A stretch of 64,000 nucleotides of DNA from positions 6,523,402 through 6,587,401 of the forward strand of contig ML664174.1 of the NCBI GenBank assembly GCA_007570785.1. The letters are read 5' to 3'. The notes below the pieces were generated by a model. That model worked only from the letters and a program-made list of their open reading frames with translations, had not been told where the DNA came from and did no database searches. The translations under genes were made by a program, and so were the position numbers. Numbering within the stretch: position 1 is the first letter of the stretch; every line of letters starts with the position of its first letter. Positions 43,523-54,941 of the stretch are shown piece by piece. Source of the DNA: Antilocapra americana (Eukaryota; Chordata; Mammalia; Artiodactyla; Antilocapridae).

Positions 43523-44022
43523 TGGATAGCATATTGAAAAGCAGAGACATTACTTTGCCAACAAAGGTTCATCTAGTCAAGGCTATGGTTTTTCCAGTAG
43601 TAGTATGGTTGTGAGAGTTGGACAGTGAAAAAGACTGAGCACCGAAGAATTGATGCTTTTGAACTGTGGTGTTGGAGAAGACTCTTGAGAGTCCCTTGGA
43701 CTGCAAGGAGATCCAACAAGTCCATCATAAAGGAGATCAGTCCTGGATGTTCATTGGAAGGTCTGATGTTGAGGCTGAAACTCCAATACTTTGGCCACCT
43801 CATGTGAAGAATTGGCTCAAAGGAAAAGACCCTGGTGCTAGGAAGGATTGGGGGCAGAAGGGAAAGGGGAAGACAGAGGATGAGATGGCTGGATGATCAC
43901 CAACTCGATGGACATGGGTTTGGGTGGACTCCGGGAGTTGGTGATGGGCAGGGAGGCCTGGCGTGCTGCGGTTCATGGGGTCGCAAAGAGTCGGACATGA
44001 CTGAGCTACTGAACTGAACTGA
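43523..44022 (+). mobile_element. BovB 3' fragment inserted in the L1M
   Basis: The last ~500 bp of BovB ('gcatattgaaaagcagagacatt' to 'gactgagctactgaactgaactgaac'). Flanking ttactatggata (about 43516-43527) and ttaatatggata (about 44026-44037) agree at 11 of 12 positions and fit a TSD. C-terminal coding pieces are 43625-43807 and 43835-44017, with a frameshift between them. Confidence 0.9.
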
Positions 44023-44255
44023 ACTTAATATGGATATCCAACTGGCACCATCTTTTTAAAAGAATGGTCTCTCTCCAATTAATTGCCTTTACACTTTTGT
44101 CAAATTTCAGTTGTTCAATTATGTGTGGATCAAGTCCATTTATTTATTTCTCTGTCTTAATGATAATATCACATTGTCTTATTTGTTCTAGGTTTACAAG
44201 TCTTATGTCAGGTAATGTTAGTCCTCGAACTTTATCTCCTTTTCCAAAGTTGTTC

Positions 44256-44640
44256 TTTAAAACATTTTTTTGTGTGTGTGGTGCAAGTTGCTACAGTGAT
44301 AAATATGAAATACTGGAATTTCTGTTTATAACCACATGAACAGCAGACCTATTTCTTTCTTTAAAAGATAAAATCATCAGTGCTAAAACCCAAGCAATAA
44401 ATCTTCAAAGAAGACAAAGTACAGTCTCCTACTGACTTCAGGATTTATTTTAAAGTCTCTAGTATATATTAAGCATTGCTCAGATACCATAATTCAGCTC
44501 TTTATTCGATAATTTATGCAATTTAGGCAAACAATCACAACTTTTAACTGATAACCTATAACAGAATATATATATTTTATATCTATTATTTGCTCATAAG
44601 TCCATGAGAATCCAGTCAAAAGAAATAGCAGACAGTATTT
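44256..44640. other. Unclassified stretch
   Basis: A short (tg)n at 44270-44281 and AT-rich DNA. Nothing else was recognised. Confidence 0.3.
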
Positions 44641-44649
44641 CTATCACAC

Positions 44650-45030
44650 TAATATCCACGTGAAAAGGAAAGAACACACATACAACAACAACAAGGAAAT
44701 CTTTAATAAATCAACTACATATAGCTAAGCAGGAGCTTGGTTGAAAAGTACTGTGGAAAAAACAGGGCCAGATGGGGTTGTTAGGAAGACTCCATAAAGG
44801 AAATTATAAGTCAGGGCTTGAAAGAAATATTGGTGAGATTAGTATAAATGAGATCAGTTGATAGGAAAAGGCATAAAGTCATTTAAGAAAGATTATCCTA
44901 CAGCACCAGGTAGGAGAGACTAAACGGGAGAATGACTAATGTTAGGGAGCTCAGTAAGAAGACTATCACTGTACCCCAGGCATGTGGTGTTGGGGACCCA
45001 GACCTGAGTGGTGGCTATTGAAATAAATGC
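44650..45030 (-). repeat. L2-like relic
   Basis: Weak but ordered reverse L2 phrases: 'gtcagggcttgaaagaaatattgg', 'aggcatgtggtgttggggacccagacctgagtggtggctattg'. Boundaries are uncertain. Confidence 0.4.
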
Positions 45031-45715
45031 CTTGAGGTAAAGAATCTGAAACTTAAGAATAGCTAAGTATTTTAGCTATTCTAAATGTCCAAATCTAATC
45101 AAAGTCTAATACTATATTTTAACTGTACTTAAATAGTTTAGAACCATATACAAGTCACAAATGCAGTATTATTTTTTTTAACAATTTACTTTTGTGGAGC
45201 AAAAACAACTCTCCACACTCATCTTGAACGGTAGTGAAGCCTCAGGGCTGCAAAGTTGTTTAGAGTGAACTCTGAGGGGCTGCCATTGCCAAGTCTGCCC
45301 ACATTGTAACTTCATGTTTATAAAACAGCAAGTTAGTAAAGTACGTTTTTCTTCTTTCTTCTTCAGCAAAATGAGTAGACTGGCTTTTAGCATATGGAAG
45401 CATTTTAATATTGCAAGTTCCGGGACAGAGGAGGGTAAATAATTTGCAAATGCCATCAAATGAAATGTGTACTTTCAAATGAGGCTGATTAGGCAAGGTT
45501 TCATGTGGCAAAAGTTGTATTCATAAGTCTTCTCCTTTTTTAGCAAGAACCGAGTGTTCAATTTGTATAAAATGCAGCAGAGTGATCAAGAAAGATAGAA
45601 ACTAAGCAAAAACCAAGAGACTTAAGGACATCATTGGTGATTTTCTGAAAAGCATGTCTAAGTGTTGAGAATGGATATTCAAATAAAAATTTAATTTTTA
45701 TTTACATTCCTTTGG
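45031..45715. other. Repeat-poor stretch with overlapping reverse frames
   Basis: Two overlapping reverse frames, 93 codons (45178-45459) and 83 codons (45260-45511), have no recognisable domain. At most one could be real, and neither has visible splice context that convinces me. No repeat was recognised. Confidence 0.3.
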
Positions 45716-45717
45716 GG

Positions 45718-45925
45718 GCTTCCCTGGTGGCTCAGACGGTAAAGAATCCATCTGCGATGCAAGAGATCCAGGTTCAATCTCTTGGTTGGGAAGATCCCCT
45801 GGAGAAGGAAATGGCTACCCACTCCAGTATTCTTGTCTGGAGAATTTCGTGGACAGAGAAGCCTGGCAGGCTACAGTCCATGGGGTTGCAAAGAGTCGAA
45901 TATGATTGAGTGAATAACACTTCCT
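45718..45925 (+). repeat. Bov-tA SINE
   Basis: Head 'ggcttccctggtggctcagacgg', B-box-like 'ggttcaatctcttgg', body 'atggctacccactccagtattcttg' and 3' end 'gtcgaatatgattgagtgaataac'. The forward frame 45712-45909 is SINE-derived. Confidence 0.94.
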
Positions 45926-46099
45926 TTTAGAAATATTCGAGTGGTGACAACAGGAACAAGGCAGAGGAGGGCAGTGGTTGGAAAGTGCAGGGAGTTCATT
46001 GAAGATAATAATCATATCTCTTCCTTACAATATTCTTGTGTGCCTCAGCCTCTCCTTCACTCTCTCTCTCCTACTTCTTTATCTTTTATCTTTAAGCAT

Positions 46100-46268
46100 G
46101 TGCATACTCAGTGGCTCATCCACCAGGCTCTCCTGTCCATGGGATTATATCAGCAAGAAGTGGGTTGCCATCTCCTGCTCCAGGGGATCTTCCCAACCCA
46201 GGGGTCGAACCCAGGCTTCCTGCATTAACAGGTGGATTCCTTATCAATGAGCCACCTGGGAAGCCCAC
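46100..46268 (-). repeat. Bov-tA SINE, 3'-shortened
   Basis: Reverse Bov-tA from 'gtgcatactcagtggctcatcc' to 'gccacctgggaagccca'. The TSD ctttaagcat is at 46090-46099 and 46269-46278. The left end lacks the usual 'gtccgactctttgcgacccc' block. Open frames at 45941-46250 pass through it and are artefacts. Confidence 0.92.
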
Positions 46269-46278
46269 CTTTAAGCAT

Positions 46279-47562
46279 AGCTGGAGGTAGTGTAGCAGAG
46301 AAGGAGTATATGTGAAGAAGTATGGAATAAGAAAGGAAGAAAACTAAAAGAAGTAATAGTCAGAGCTAGTATCACTGGATTGGCATGTATGAACAGGCCC
46401 TGAGATGTGCAGGGAAACTAGAAGCAGGAATGCAGAGGCACGATGTATGAATCAAGGTGATCTGGGTAGTAACCAGGTAAATTCACAACTGATACTCTTT
46501 ATCTTCTCCAAGAAATACAGCCAAAAGTCATTAGCTATGCAGATAAAAGGCCAGAATCAAGAGCTTTAACCTTTTCAACTTCTCTAATTCAAATATTCCA
46601 GTGCTAAAGACAGGAATCTTGGCTGAAAGACCTACATGAACAAATAACAAGGGGGGAAAAAAAGTTTTTATATGAACATCAGTAATTTAGCCACAGAGAA
46701 ACCAAAAATGTGCAAATAATAAGCTAAATCATAGTTTTGATATTATAAATAATCCTAAAATTCAAACCTAAGAAGAATTTGAGATGGCTGCAATGAAAAT
46801 TTTAATGTCCTTCTAGTATTCTAACCATGACCAACTATCGTACCTATGGCTTTGGGAGAAAGTAACAAAGAGGGAGAGAAAGAGGGAAATAAAAAAATAA
46901 AAGCATACACGGGAATATTAAGAGAATCTTATCTTAGCAAAAGCACAAAACTAAACTTAAAGCTACCAAAAAAACTGGAGTTTTACTTCCTACTGGCTCT
47001 CAAGCCTCATTCTCCAGGGCTAGTGCAAAATTATACCGAGGATTAAGGAACACAATTAGCCTCAATGATGTTTTCAAGCTGTACGTGTTCTTATATTTTG
47101 ATTAATATTATTATCTAACTTTAACTTTTCTAGGAGAATGAGAAGATGCTGACATAAAATTTCAATTACCACCCTTTCTTTGTGAATCAAACACAGGAAA
47201 CTTTCAAGAGAAAGAAGATAAAAGTAAATTCCTTGATTTATCTGTGCCAAGGGGCTTGGCCAGACAGATAGCTGAAGCAGGGATCAGAGGCCTTGAACTG
47301 CTTGCTATTTAATACCTGCTTTGCTCCAGGCAACTGTGAAACTTTTGCTTTGATAGTTCAAGGCTAAAAGCCAGTTTTGACTGTTGGCCAGAGGGAACAT
47401 TTTTCAAATTAATCACTTCATACATCAATGCTTCATGCAAATGATGAAATGTAGTTCCAAACTGTCCTGAAGTCCTAGCTCATCCTCACTTATGGCTCTG
47501 GGAGTTAAGATTCATTCAGCAGCATTTTCACAGGTAACCCGAGTTTTCTAATTCTCAATCAA
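46279..47562. other. Unclassified stretch
   Basis: About 1.3 kb. The first 250 bp are purine-rich and could be an L2 minus relic. A 66-codon frame at 46846-47046 is unsupported. No gene was recognised. Confidence 0.35.
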
Positions 47563-47612
47563 GCAACATGTGAGTCAGACACGACTGAAGTGACTACGCA
47601 TGCATGCACATG
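47563..47612 (+). repeat. Bov-tA/Bov-A 3' end fragment
   Basis: 'gtgagtcagacacgactgaagtgactacgcatgcatgcac' is the SINE 3' terminus only. Confidence 0.75.
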
Positions 47613-47737
47613 GATACTTACAGACTCAGTACACTAGAGATACAAGCAGTGAAAGAATTTTGCTCTCAGATAATTGGGATTTTAGTTGGGAAGAGAAATT
47701 AACTCAAACTAAAGATACAGAACTATACTGGTTGGTG

Positions 47738-47770
47738 GGTGTGTATGTGTGTGTGAGTGTGAGTGTGTGA
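47738..47770 (+). repeat. (GT)n-rich microsatellite
   Basis: An impure tgtgtatgtgtgtgtgagtg tract directly left of a Bov-tA fragment. Confidence 0.8.
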
Positions 47771-47862
47771 CTCAAAGTCACTCAGTCATATCCAACTCTT
47801 TGCAACCCCATGCAAAGAGCCTGCCAGGCTCCTCTGTCCATGGAATTCTCCAGGCCAGAGCA
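47771..47862 (-). repeat. Bov-tA 3' half
   Basis: Reverse 'ctcaaagtcactcagtcatatccaactctttgcaacccc' to 'ggaattctccaggccagagcatta'. The tRNA-like head is missing. Confidence 0.85.
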
Positions 47863-48073
47863 TTAATTAACAGAAAACTCAAATATTAAAAACTAGAGTG
47901 GGCCAGAAATAGTCCAAAGTGACTACTGAAAAAGTGGAAGGAATATAGAGAATAAAATTTGGGAGAAAATCAGTAATAAAGGCAATAAAAAAGCAAAATC
48001 AAACATAGTGTTAGAGATGGGGCTGAGGGTTGATATAAGGTATAAACAACCAGTTTAACTAAAGAAGGTGTTT

Positions 48074-49090
48074 GTTAAAGCAACTGACAAAGTATTAATC
48101 TCCAAAATGTATAAATAGTTCATGCAGCTTAATGTCAAAAAAAACAAACAACCCAATCAAAAAATGGGCAGAAAACCTAAATAGACATTTCTCCAAAGAA
48201 GACATGCAGATGGCCAACAAGTATATGAAAATATGCTCAACATCACTAATTATTAGAGAAATGCAAATCAAAACTACAATAAGGCATCACCTGACCCCAT
48301 CAGAACGGCCATCATCAAAAAAATGTACAAACGGTAAATGCTGGAGAGGGTGTGGAGAAAAGGAAACCCTTTACACTGTTGGTAGGAATGTAAACTGATA
48401 CAGCCACTATGGAGAACAATATGGAGGTTCCTTAAAAAACTAAAACTAGAACTACCATAGACCAGCAATCCCACTCCTGGTCATGTGCCAGCAGAAAACT
48501 ATAAATCAAAAAGATACATGCAACCCAATGTTCATAGCAGCACTACTTCAATAGCCAGGACATGGAAGCAACCTAAATGTCCGTCAACAGAGGAATAGAT
48601 AAAGAAGATGTGGTGCATATAAACAACGAAATATTACTCAGCCATTCACAGGAACAAAATTTGCAAAGACATAGATAGATCTAGAGACTGTCATACAGAG
48701 TAAAGTAAGTCAGAAAAAGAAAACCAAGTATCAGATAATATGGCTCACTTGTGGAATCTAGAAAAATGACATGGATGCACTTACTTGCAAAAGCAGAAAC
48801 AGAGACACAGATGTAGAGGGCAGATGTAAGGATACAAGGTCAGGGGAGGAACTAGGAGATTGGGACTGACATATACAATACTCTGTATAAAACAGACAAC
48901 TAGTAAGAACCTACTGTCTAATGGAACTAATGAGAACTCTACTCAATGCTCTGTGGTAACCTAAATGGAAAGGAAATCTCCAATAATGGGGATGCATGCA
49001 TATGCATAGCTGATTCACTTTGCTGTATAGCAGAAACTAACACAGGACTGTAAAGCAACTAAATTCCAGTAAAAATAAATAAGTAGATAA
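48074..49090 (+). repeat. L1 3' end, ~1.0 kb, artiodactyl type
   Basis: ORF2 C-terminal coding ('aaaatgggcagaaaacctaaatag', 'gagaaatgcaaatcaaaactacaataagg', 'tggagagggtgtggagaaaagg', 'aatattactcagcc') and 3' UTR ('ctttgctgtatagcagaaactaac' to 'aaaataaataagtag'). Open piece 48132-48398 reads [21 protein letters not shown] weak TSD aggtgttt flanks it (48066-48073, 49094-49101). It is older than the L1-BT copies, and the frame is broken. Confidence 0.87.
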
Positions 49091-49101
49091 AACAGGTGTT
49101 T

Positions 49102-50016
49102 TTTGAGAAAAATAGTTAAATAAATAGGGCGAGGCTCCTATATGGAATACTGTGAATGCCAAGAAGACCAATACAAACTTAAAGTTAGTCCAGTGAGAGT
49201 CACAACTGGCCATGGATCAGAGAAGCACATCATGAAATTCTTTACAAACGCTCGTTTAACAGCAACATGGAGATAAAGACTGAAAGCCAGTAAAGAAGTA
49301 GGTGGAGTTCTTTAGGTGTGAAATGATGAGAACATCAACTAGAATAAGAGCATCCATTTATGAAGCAATATTGTTGAATGTCTGAATATTTATTATGTGC
49401 CTGTGTTATTACCGGTTCACAGAAAGGGTCAGATAATGAACGTTCATTGCTTTAAGCCACTAAATTTTAGGATAATTTTTTACAACAATAGGTAACTAAT
49501 CTAGAAATGAAGCCAGCAAAGGGACACCAAGTAAGGTTAGAAAGGCAGGAGGAAAATCAAAAAACACACTGCCATTGAAAACCAAGGGGTGGTGAGAGTT
49601 TCAAGTAGTAAATATGTGGATAGGGTCAGAAATAAGAATACAGGATGATGAAATATTTTTTTAAATGTTACTGAACTTGGTACAGTTCACAACTAACTAA
49701 AAGCAGATAACATGCAAGAAAATGCTCAGAATAAAAGATAATCAAATTGTTAGTTTCTTTCTTATGAAGAGAATGACGGGAAAGTAGTACAGGCAGCTGA
49801 CAGACACCACAAACTTAAATTTATATTCCTAAATCTATGGGTCAACTAGTAACTGATGACTCTCATATAAAGTAGTATTTTGGGGACTACACATCCGCTG
49901 TGACCTAAATCCCAACTTTAGTCCTATACTTTGACCTAATAAAATACAAGCTTTGAATTTATTCAAACCTCTATCACATTACCTACCATTTGGTGCCATA
50001 AAGTATTATATATGAT
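49102..50016. other. Mostly unclassified, with an MLT1-like end
   Basis: About 49430-49500 ('gctttaagccactaaattttaggataattttttacaacaataggtaactaat') resembles an MLT1-type LTR 3' end. From about 49915 an L2-like tract precedes the CHR SINE. No gene was seen. Confidence 0.35.
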
Positions 50017-50120
50017 TTTTGGCTGTGCTGTGTGGCTTAGTTTCCCAATCAGGGGTTGAACCCATGCCCATGCATTAAAAGCATGGAGTCCTAACTATTA
50101 GACAGCAAGGGAATTCCCTA
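50017..50120 (-). repeat. CHR-type SINE fragment inside an L2
   Basis: Reverse 'ttttggctgtgctgtgtggc', 'caatcaggggttgaaccca' and 'attagacagcaagggaattccct'. The similar words ataaagtattat (left) and ataaattattat (right) may be its TSD. Confidence 0.75.
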
Positions 50121-50260
50121 TAAATTATTATTTACAGGTTTGTCATCCTTTCTACACTTAAATTCCTCCCAAGTAGGGGACCTATAGCTTACTGATCTGT
50201 GAAGTCTCAGTACCTAAAACAACATCTAACCCATAGCAGATGTTCAGTTGCTAACTGAAA
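50121..50260 (+). repeat. L2 LINE 3' end
   Basis: 'tactgatctgtgaagtctcagtacctaaaacaacatctaacccatagcagatgttcag' is the L2 terminus. It probably belongs with the L2-like DNA just left of the SINE. Confidence 0.5.
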
Positions 50261-53039
50261 ATTACTAAATATAGTAGAAAGACATCTTTCCAAACACATT
50301 CACATGTCATTTCTGAGGAATTAAGATTTTTCTTCCATTTTTGTCTCTGTTGGACAGTATCTCTTCACCGTAATCCCATCCTAGAACTGCCCCATTTGCC
50401 CACTTTAGAAAACTAGTTGAGATCTTTCTATCATGTATGTTCTCTTCTGCATCTGTATATTCTGCAGATTTCACCTCTAATAATAAAGACATTTAAGTGT
50501 TCTCTTACTGTCAGAGTTAATAATACTCTATGATCTAAACTGAGTATTTTGGTCAGAAGATGAATCCCCTGAAAATAAAATAAGAATAATCATAAAAGAC
50601 AGAAAGATGAGTGAAGGGTAAGTTGGTACTGTTAGACACCATTCATGTAAGTGGTTCCTTGGGTTTCAATGTCTATAAATTCTGAAGAATTTATAAATTC
50701 TTCATTTCTGTAAAGTCAACTGCATTTCAGACTCAACCCTAACTCAACTCTAACTGAAATCTCCCTCTTAAGTATACTGAACAATCCTAAATCCATATTC
50801 TTTCTTGTCCTTTCTTCCCAGACCATTCCAAATGTTGGTTTAGAATGTCAAAATAGAATGTCAAAATATTTATTTAGGTATTTCAAAAACCTAAAATTCC
50901 ATATTCCCTTGCCTTCAAACTGATAATTGCCTAAAAGAAGTAATTAAGAGGCTATTATTAGGAGAAACTTTAGAAGCATAAGAAATTTTTTAAAAATGAG
51001 GTGAACTTATTAAAAAGTTAACACTTAAACATTATATGCTTGCTATTAATACTTAAGTCAATTTAAGAAACAAACCAACTATATTTTTAATTTTTAAAAT
51101 GGTCCTGATAACACAAAATTAATCTGTAAGTTTGCCCCTTACAATAGAAATAGGCTACTACTAATCTTAAGGAGTCTTAATCAGGACAAATTCTTACTCT
51201 GAAATTGTTTGTGGGCAATCACGCAGAACAGCTGCCTCCCAGGATGACTAAAATAACACAAATTAGATGTAATTGAGTTAAAGGACCACACCAGGTTTGT
51301 AATTCAATTTGTTCTATGTGGTTTGGGTTTGGGTTTTTTTTCCCCTCTAGCAAACCACAGTTTGAAAACTTCATCAAATGGGAAGTACAAAGAAATAGGA
51401 ATATATAATGCCAATATCTAGCATGAACAATTTACATAAAATCTTCTTTAACAGTTTAGACAAAGTTTTTGCTTTTTTTTTTTTTAAGTCAATGCAACAG
51501 ACGTCAGCTTTCTTTGAAGGTCCTATTCACTAAAACTTCTTACTGCCAATTTCTCACACTATCATAATTTATCTGAGTTATAAAGTGAGTTTTATTTTGA
51601 TCTAGTTTCCTAACTTTGCACACTATTTACCTAGAACCACAAAGTAAATCCCAGGTTAGATTTAAGTCCACTTACAGAGTTCAAAATCCTTAGGGTCATT
51701 ACTGAGAGTCAAGGGTATGGCAAGAATTTTTACCTCAGTGGACATTTCAGCAGCCTCAGATATAGTTGATTATACACTGCTGATAGATGTGGCTAATTAC
51801 ATTTGTCATCACTATTTTGATAAGTTTTGATTTCTATGGGTCTAGCTAGCATAAACCTGTCCCAAGAAGAGCATTTCACAAAACATCTTGAAACTAACTA
51901 ACCTCAAACCCTGGTTTTAGATCTACTCAATCAAAGCAATTTGATCACTGAGGGAGTTTTAAGAAAAAGAGAATGAGAAATCTAGTGTTGCCTCTCACCA
52001 CACACTTTCCACTAGAAGTCATGGATTTGAAGCAAAATTTCGAGGTAAAGAGTTTTCCAAATAAGTAGCTTGCACAATCAGCTCTCAATTCATGCCCTGA
52101 TAATAGTTTCACATAAAACCAAAGGGTCTGATGTAATTAATAGGCTTCATTTCATAAAATCCTATTTAACAAGATTTTCTTAATTATAGTTTAAGCAGAA
52201 CACAGCAACAGAAGTGTGTATCAACTTGATAACCAATCAGAAAACAAATTTCCCTTTTTGAGACTGATTACCTATGAAGTATCTGGACTCTTGCTTGTAT
52301 TACAAAGCCATTTTGCCTAGAGAAGAGAACATATGAAAATTTTATTGCGACAAACTCTTGCCTCTACAGCTTTTCACTGTGGCAGATACAGACATGAAAG
52401 GCACTTGGCCCAATAATTGTTCCTTGCGTAACACTCCAGAACACACAAGTCTAACCCCCCTAAAGCTCAGGTTCCTCAGGCTTTCCTAAGACTCTAAAAC
52501 CACACCCAAGAAGCTTAAGCTTCTTAGGTTGTTCAGACAGTAAAGTTATCAATCATGTCAAATGAAGAGTTTTGGAAAATGATTTTTTAAATCATATTTT
52601 AACAATATTGGTATCAGGAATACACATTTCTTCTAAACTAAGAGAGTTAGCTATTCAGTCTTCTGCCTGCTATCTCATATCACCTGAGGTATACTATAAA
52701 TCTTTCCAAACAGAGAAGTACTAACTGGCTAATTATAAGGGTCTCATGGATAAACCAGATGCTGGATATAAAATGGTTAAGACTATTGCCAGCTAGAACA
52801 TGCAGAAGGCACTCAAACTATCTTGGGAGCCTAATCTTCACCATTATGCCAAAAAAAAGTGGTTCCATCTTAAATATAGAACAATGTGTGACTATGCAAT
52901 GCTATCTTCAATCTTAAATTCACTCACAGTGAAAGTCATTTCCACAAATTTAAAAGGTTTATCTCCACTGAATTATATAAACCTTAAATTATATAGCTGT
53001 TATCATTTTACAGATGGAGGAATGTTAAGATAATATTGT
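50261..53039. other. Longest repeat-poor stretch
   Basis: About 2.8 kb with no recognised gene or repeat. It holds a perfect 20-bp palindrome (50684-50703) and a perfect 13-bp tandem duplication (tagaatgtcaaaa, 50841-50866). The small open frames at 50307-50492 and 52800-53033 are unsupported. Confidence 0.45.
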
Positions 53040-53250
53040 AGGGAGTGGAGGAGGGAATAAATTAGGAGTTTGGGATCAACAGAGACAAACTACTATATAG
53101 ATAAACAAGCACAGATACTCAATATCTGTGATAACCCACAATTGGAAAGAACTTGAAAAGGAATATATATGTATAACAATCACTTTACAATATACCAGAA
53201 ACTAACATAGCATTGTAAATCAATTATAGATCAATAAAAGAATTTTAAGT
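53040..53250 (+). repeat. L1 3' tail
   Basis: 'gggagtggaggagggaataaattaggagtttggg', 'actatatagataaacaagc' and 'actttacaatataccagaaactaac..cattgtaaatcaattata' give a 5'-truncated artiodactyl L1 3' UTR. Confidence 0.75.
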
Positions 53251-53386
53251 TAGAAAAATTTTAAAAGATTATATTGTGGTTACCAACTCTTTCCACCACG
53301 GGAGGATGACCACAGTTGCATAACATATAACACACAACAGTCACACATTGTCCAAGGGATAGTCTGGAACACATCAAATACTGGCC

Positions 53387-53611
53387 TTTCCTGGTAGTTC
53401 AGTGGTAAAGAATCTGACTGCCAACGCAGGAGTCATGGGTTCGATCCCTGGGTCGGGAAGAGCCCCTGGAGAAGGAAATGACAAACCACTCCAGCATTCT
53501 TACCTGGGAAATTCCATGGACGGAGGAGCCTGTCAGGCTACAGCAAAAAAGCTATCAGGCTACAGCAAAAGGGTTGCAAAAGAGTCGTACACGACTTAGT
53601 GACTAAACACC
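53387..53611 (+). repeat. Bov-tA SINE with a small internal duplication
   Basis: Head 'gcctttcctggtagttcagtgg', B-box-like 'gggttcgatccctgggtc' and 3' end 'gtcgtacacgacttagtgac'. The word 'caggctacagcaaaa' occurs twice in tandem (about 53533-53569), an extra copy compared with the family. Confidence 0.94.
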
Positions 53612-53624
53612 AACATTAAGTACT

Positions 53625-53720
53625 ATGTATTCTTCAAGACTCACCTCAGACCCTATCTATTGTAGTTCATTTTCCTCTCTCAATTTTCCAAGTTTTCTCT
53701 AATGCTATTAAGCTTTTATT
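53625..53720 (+). repeat. L2 fragment
   Basis: 'attcttcaagactcacctcagaccctatctattg' resembles the L2 3' region; short and decayed. Confidence 0.4.
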
Positions 53721-54941
53721 TTAATAGTAATTTATTCTTAAGTACAAAACCACAATTCAGTGTAAGTTTGCAGACAAAGAAAGAAAAAACAACAGAAATA
53801 TAAATAAAGCATGTCAACAGTATCCTAATTGTGTTTCTTGGTTACTTGACTGATTTGAATTCTAAAGCTCAAGAAGAATCAAATAATCTTTTTTTTTTAA
53901 CCTGAAAATCCATATTCCAAGACCAATACTATGTCTACAAAGAGAAAAAAAACATGTTCTAGTGGTATAAGTATAGCAAACTTAAATTTGGAACCAACTA
54001 GACATCAGCTATCTTTTTAAATGCATATGAAACTGCTGAATAAGGAAACAAACTCTTTCTTATGTTATTAGTTCAAAATGTCAACTGAGACAGGTCTGAA
54101 ACATTCCAGAGTAGTTTACCTACTGAGTTATAAACATGACCATTCCATTTCAGCATAGGTTACATGTAGAATAAGTTTCATATGTGTTTATAAATACTCT
54201 GATTGTGAAATATATACTTTAAAAATTGTAATCTTAATTTTTCACATAACAGAATGGTCTCCAGATGCAGAAACTACATAGCAAAATATCACTGGACTTC
54301 ATGCAATCAAGTGTCAGTTCTGTTCACCAGTCAGAACTGAAGCTTTGAAAGAATTCTCACACCCCCTGGGGTGACAACAATTTGGAAAGAAGTACAATGA
54401 GAAAAGTATGCATTTCTTTACACTCTTTCCTCAAATATATATCTCCTTTTGACTACAATTGCTTTTTTTCTTTAAAGAGTAAGTTTACTGGTGTTTATAT
54501 CAACTGAAAGAACAACAGATAATTTTCAAGGAGGTCAAGAGGTTTTTTTAACAGGTTTTTATCATAAAAAATGACCAATCACAAGAAAGTGAGAAGCGAA
54601 ATTTAGAAACAGAACCTGACATAATAACTCCACAGAAAGGATTATAATTCAAATAAAGTGGCAAATTTTATGTATGACTTTCTATTCCAAGGTTATCTAA
54701 AGGACAGAACTCATGGGAAATATTTCAACAAATATGTAACCAAAAAAAAAACAACTAAAAGGTGTGTCACTAGTTATTTGCCAAAGGCAGTAAATGTCTT
54801 CGAACACTAGAGCTGGAGAGAATTGTATAGATCAGATCAGATCCTACAATGTTACAAACCTTTACTTTTATATTAGTTTTCGGAATTTTTATTTCTAACA
54901 TAGAAAACCTTTCCTTAGCCTAATGTTAGAGGAAACTTTGA
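53721..54941. other. Unclassified stretch
   Basis: About 1.2 kb of AT-rich DNA with no gene or repeat recognised. Minor (agatc)n-like word at 54830-54846. Confidence 0.4.

Larger units (their letters stand above)
41225..44255 (-). repeat. Old L1 (L1M) in reverse, split by three insertions
   Basis: The reverse L1M order runs 3' UTR to ORF2 across four pieces. 41225-41835 has 'tttgaattgagatatagttttattcacc' and 'gggtaaaaagctaagtagaatggctgggtt'. 42182-42665 has 'gtgactgcataattctatgttcccaccag', 'tgggtacggtatctc' and 'gatgaagtccaatttatcaa'. 43385-43522 has 'aacctttgcctaaccaagatgaagg' and 'tgatccattttgagttaat'. 44023-44255 has 'tggatatccaactggcaccatc'. Together the pieces form one element of about 1.5 kb before interruption. 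No frame survives. Confidence 0.85.

Noticed and set aside
45178..45511. Overlapping 93- and 83-codon reverse frames as a gene
   Set aside because: They compete in different frames, with no domain, no initiation context of note and no convincing splice sites.
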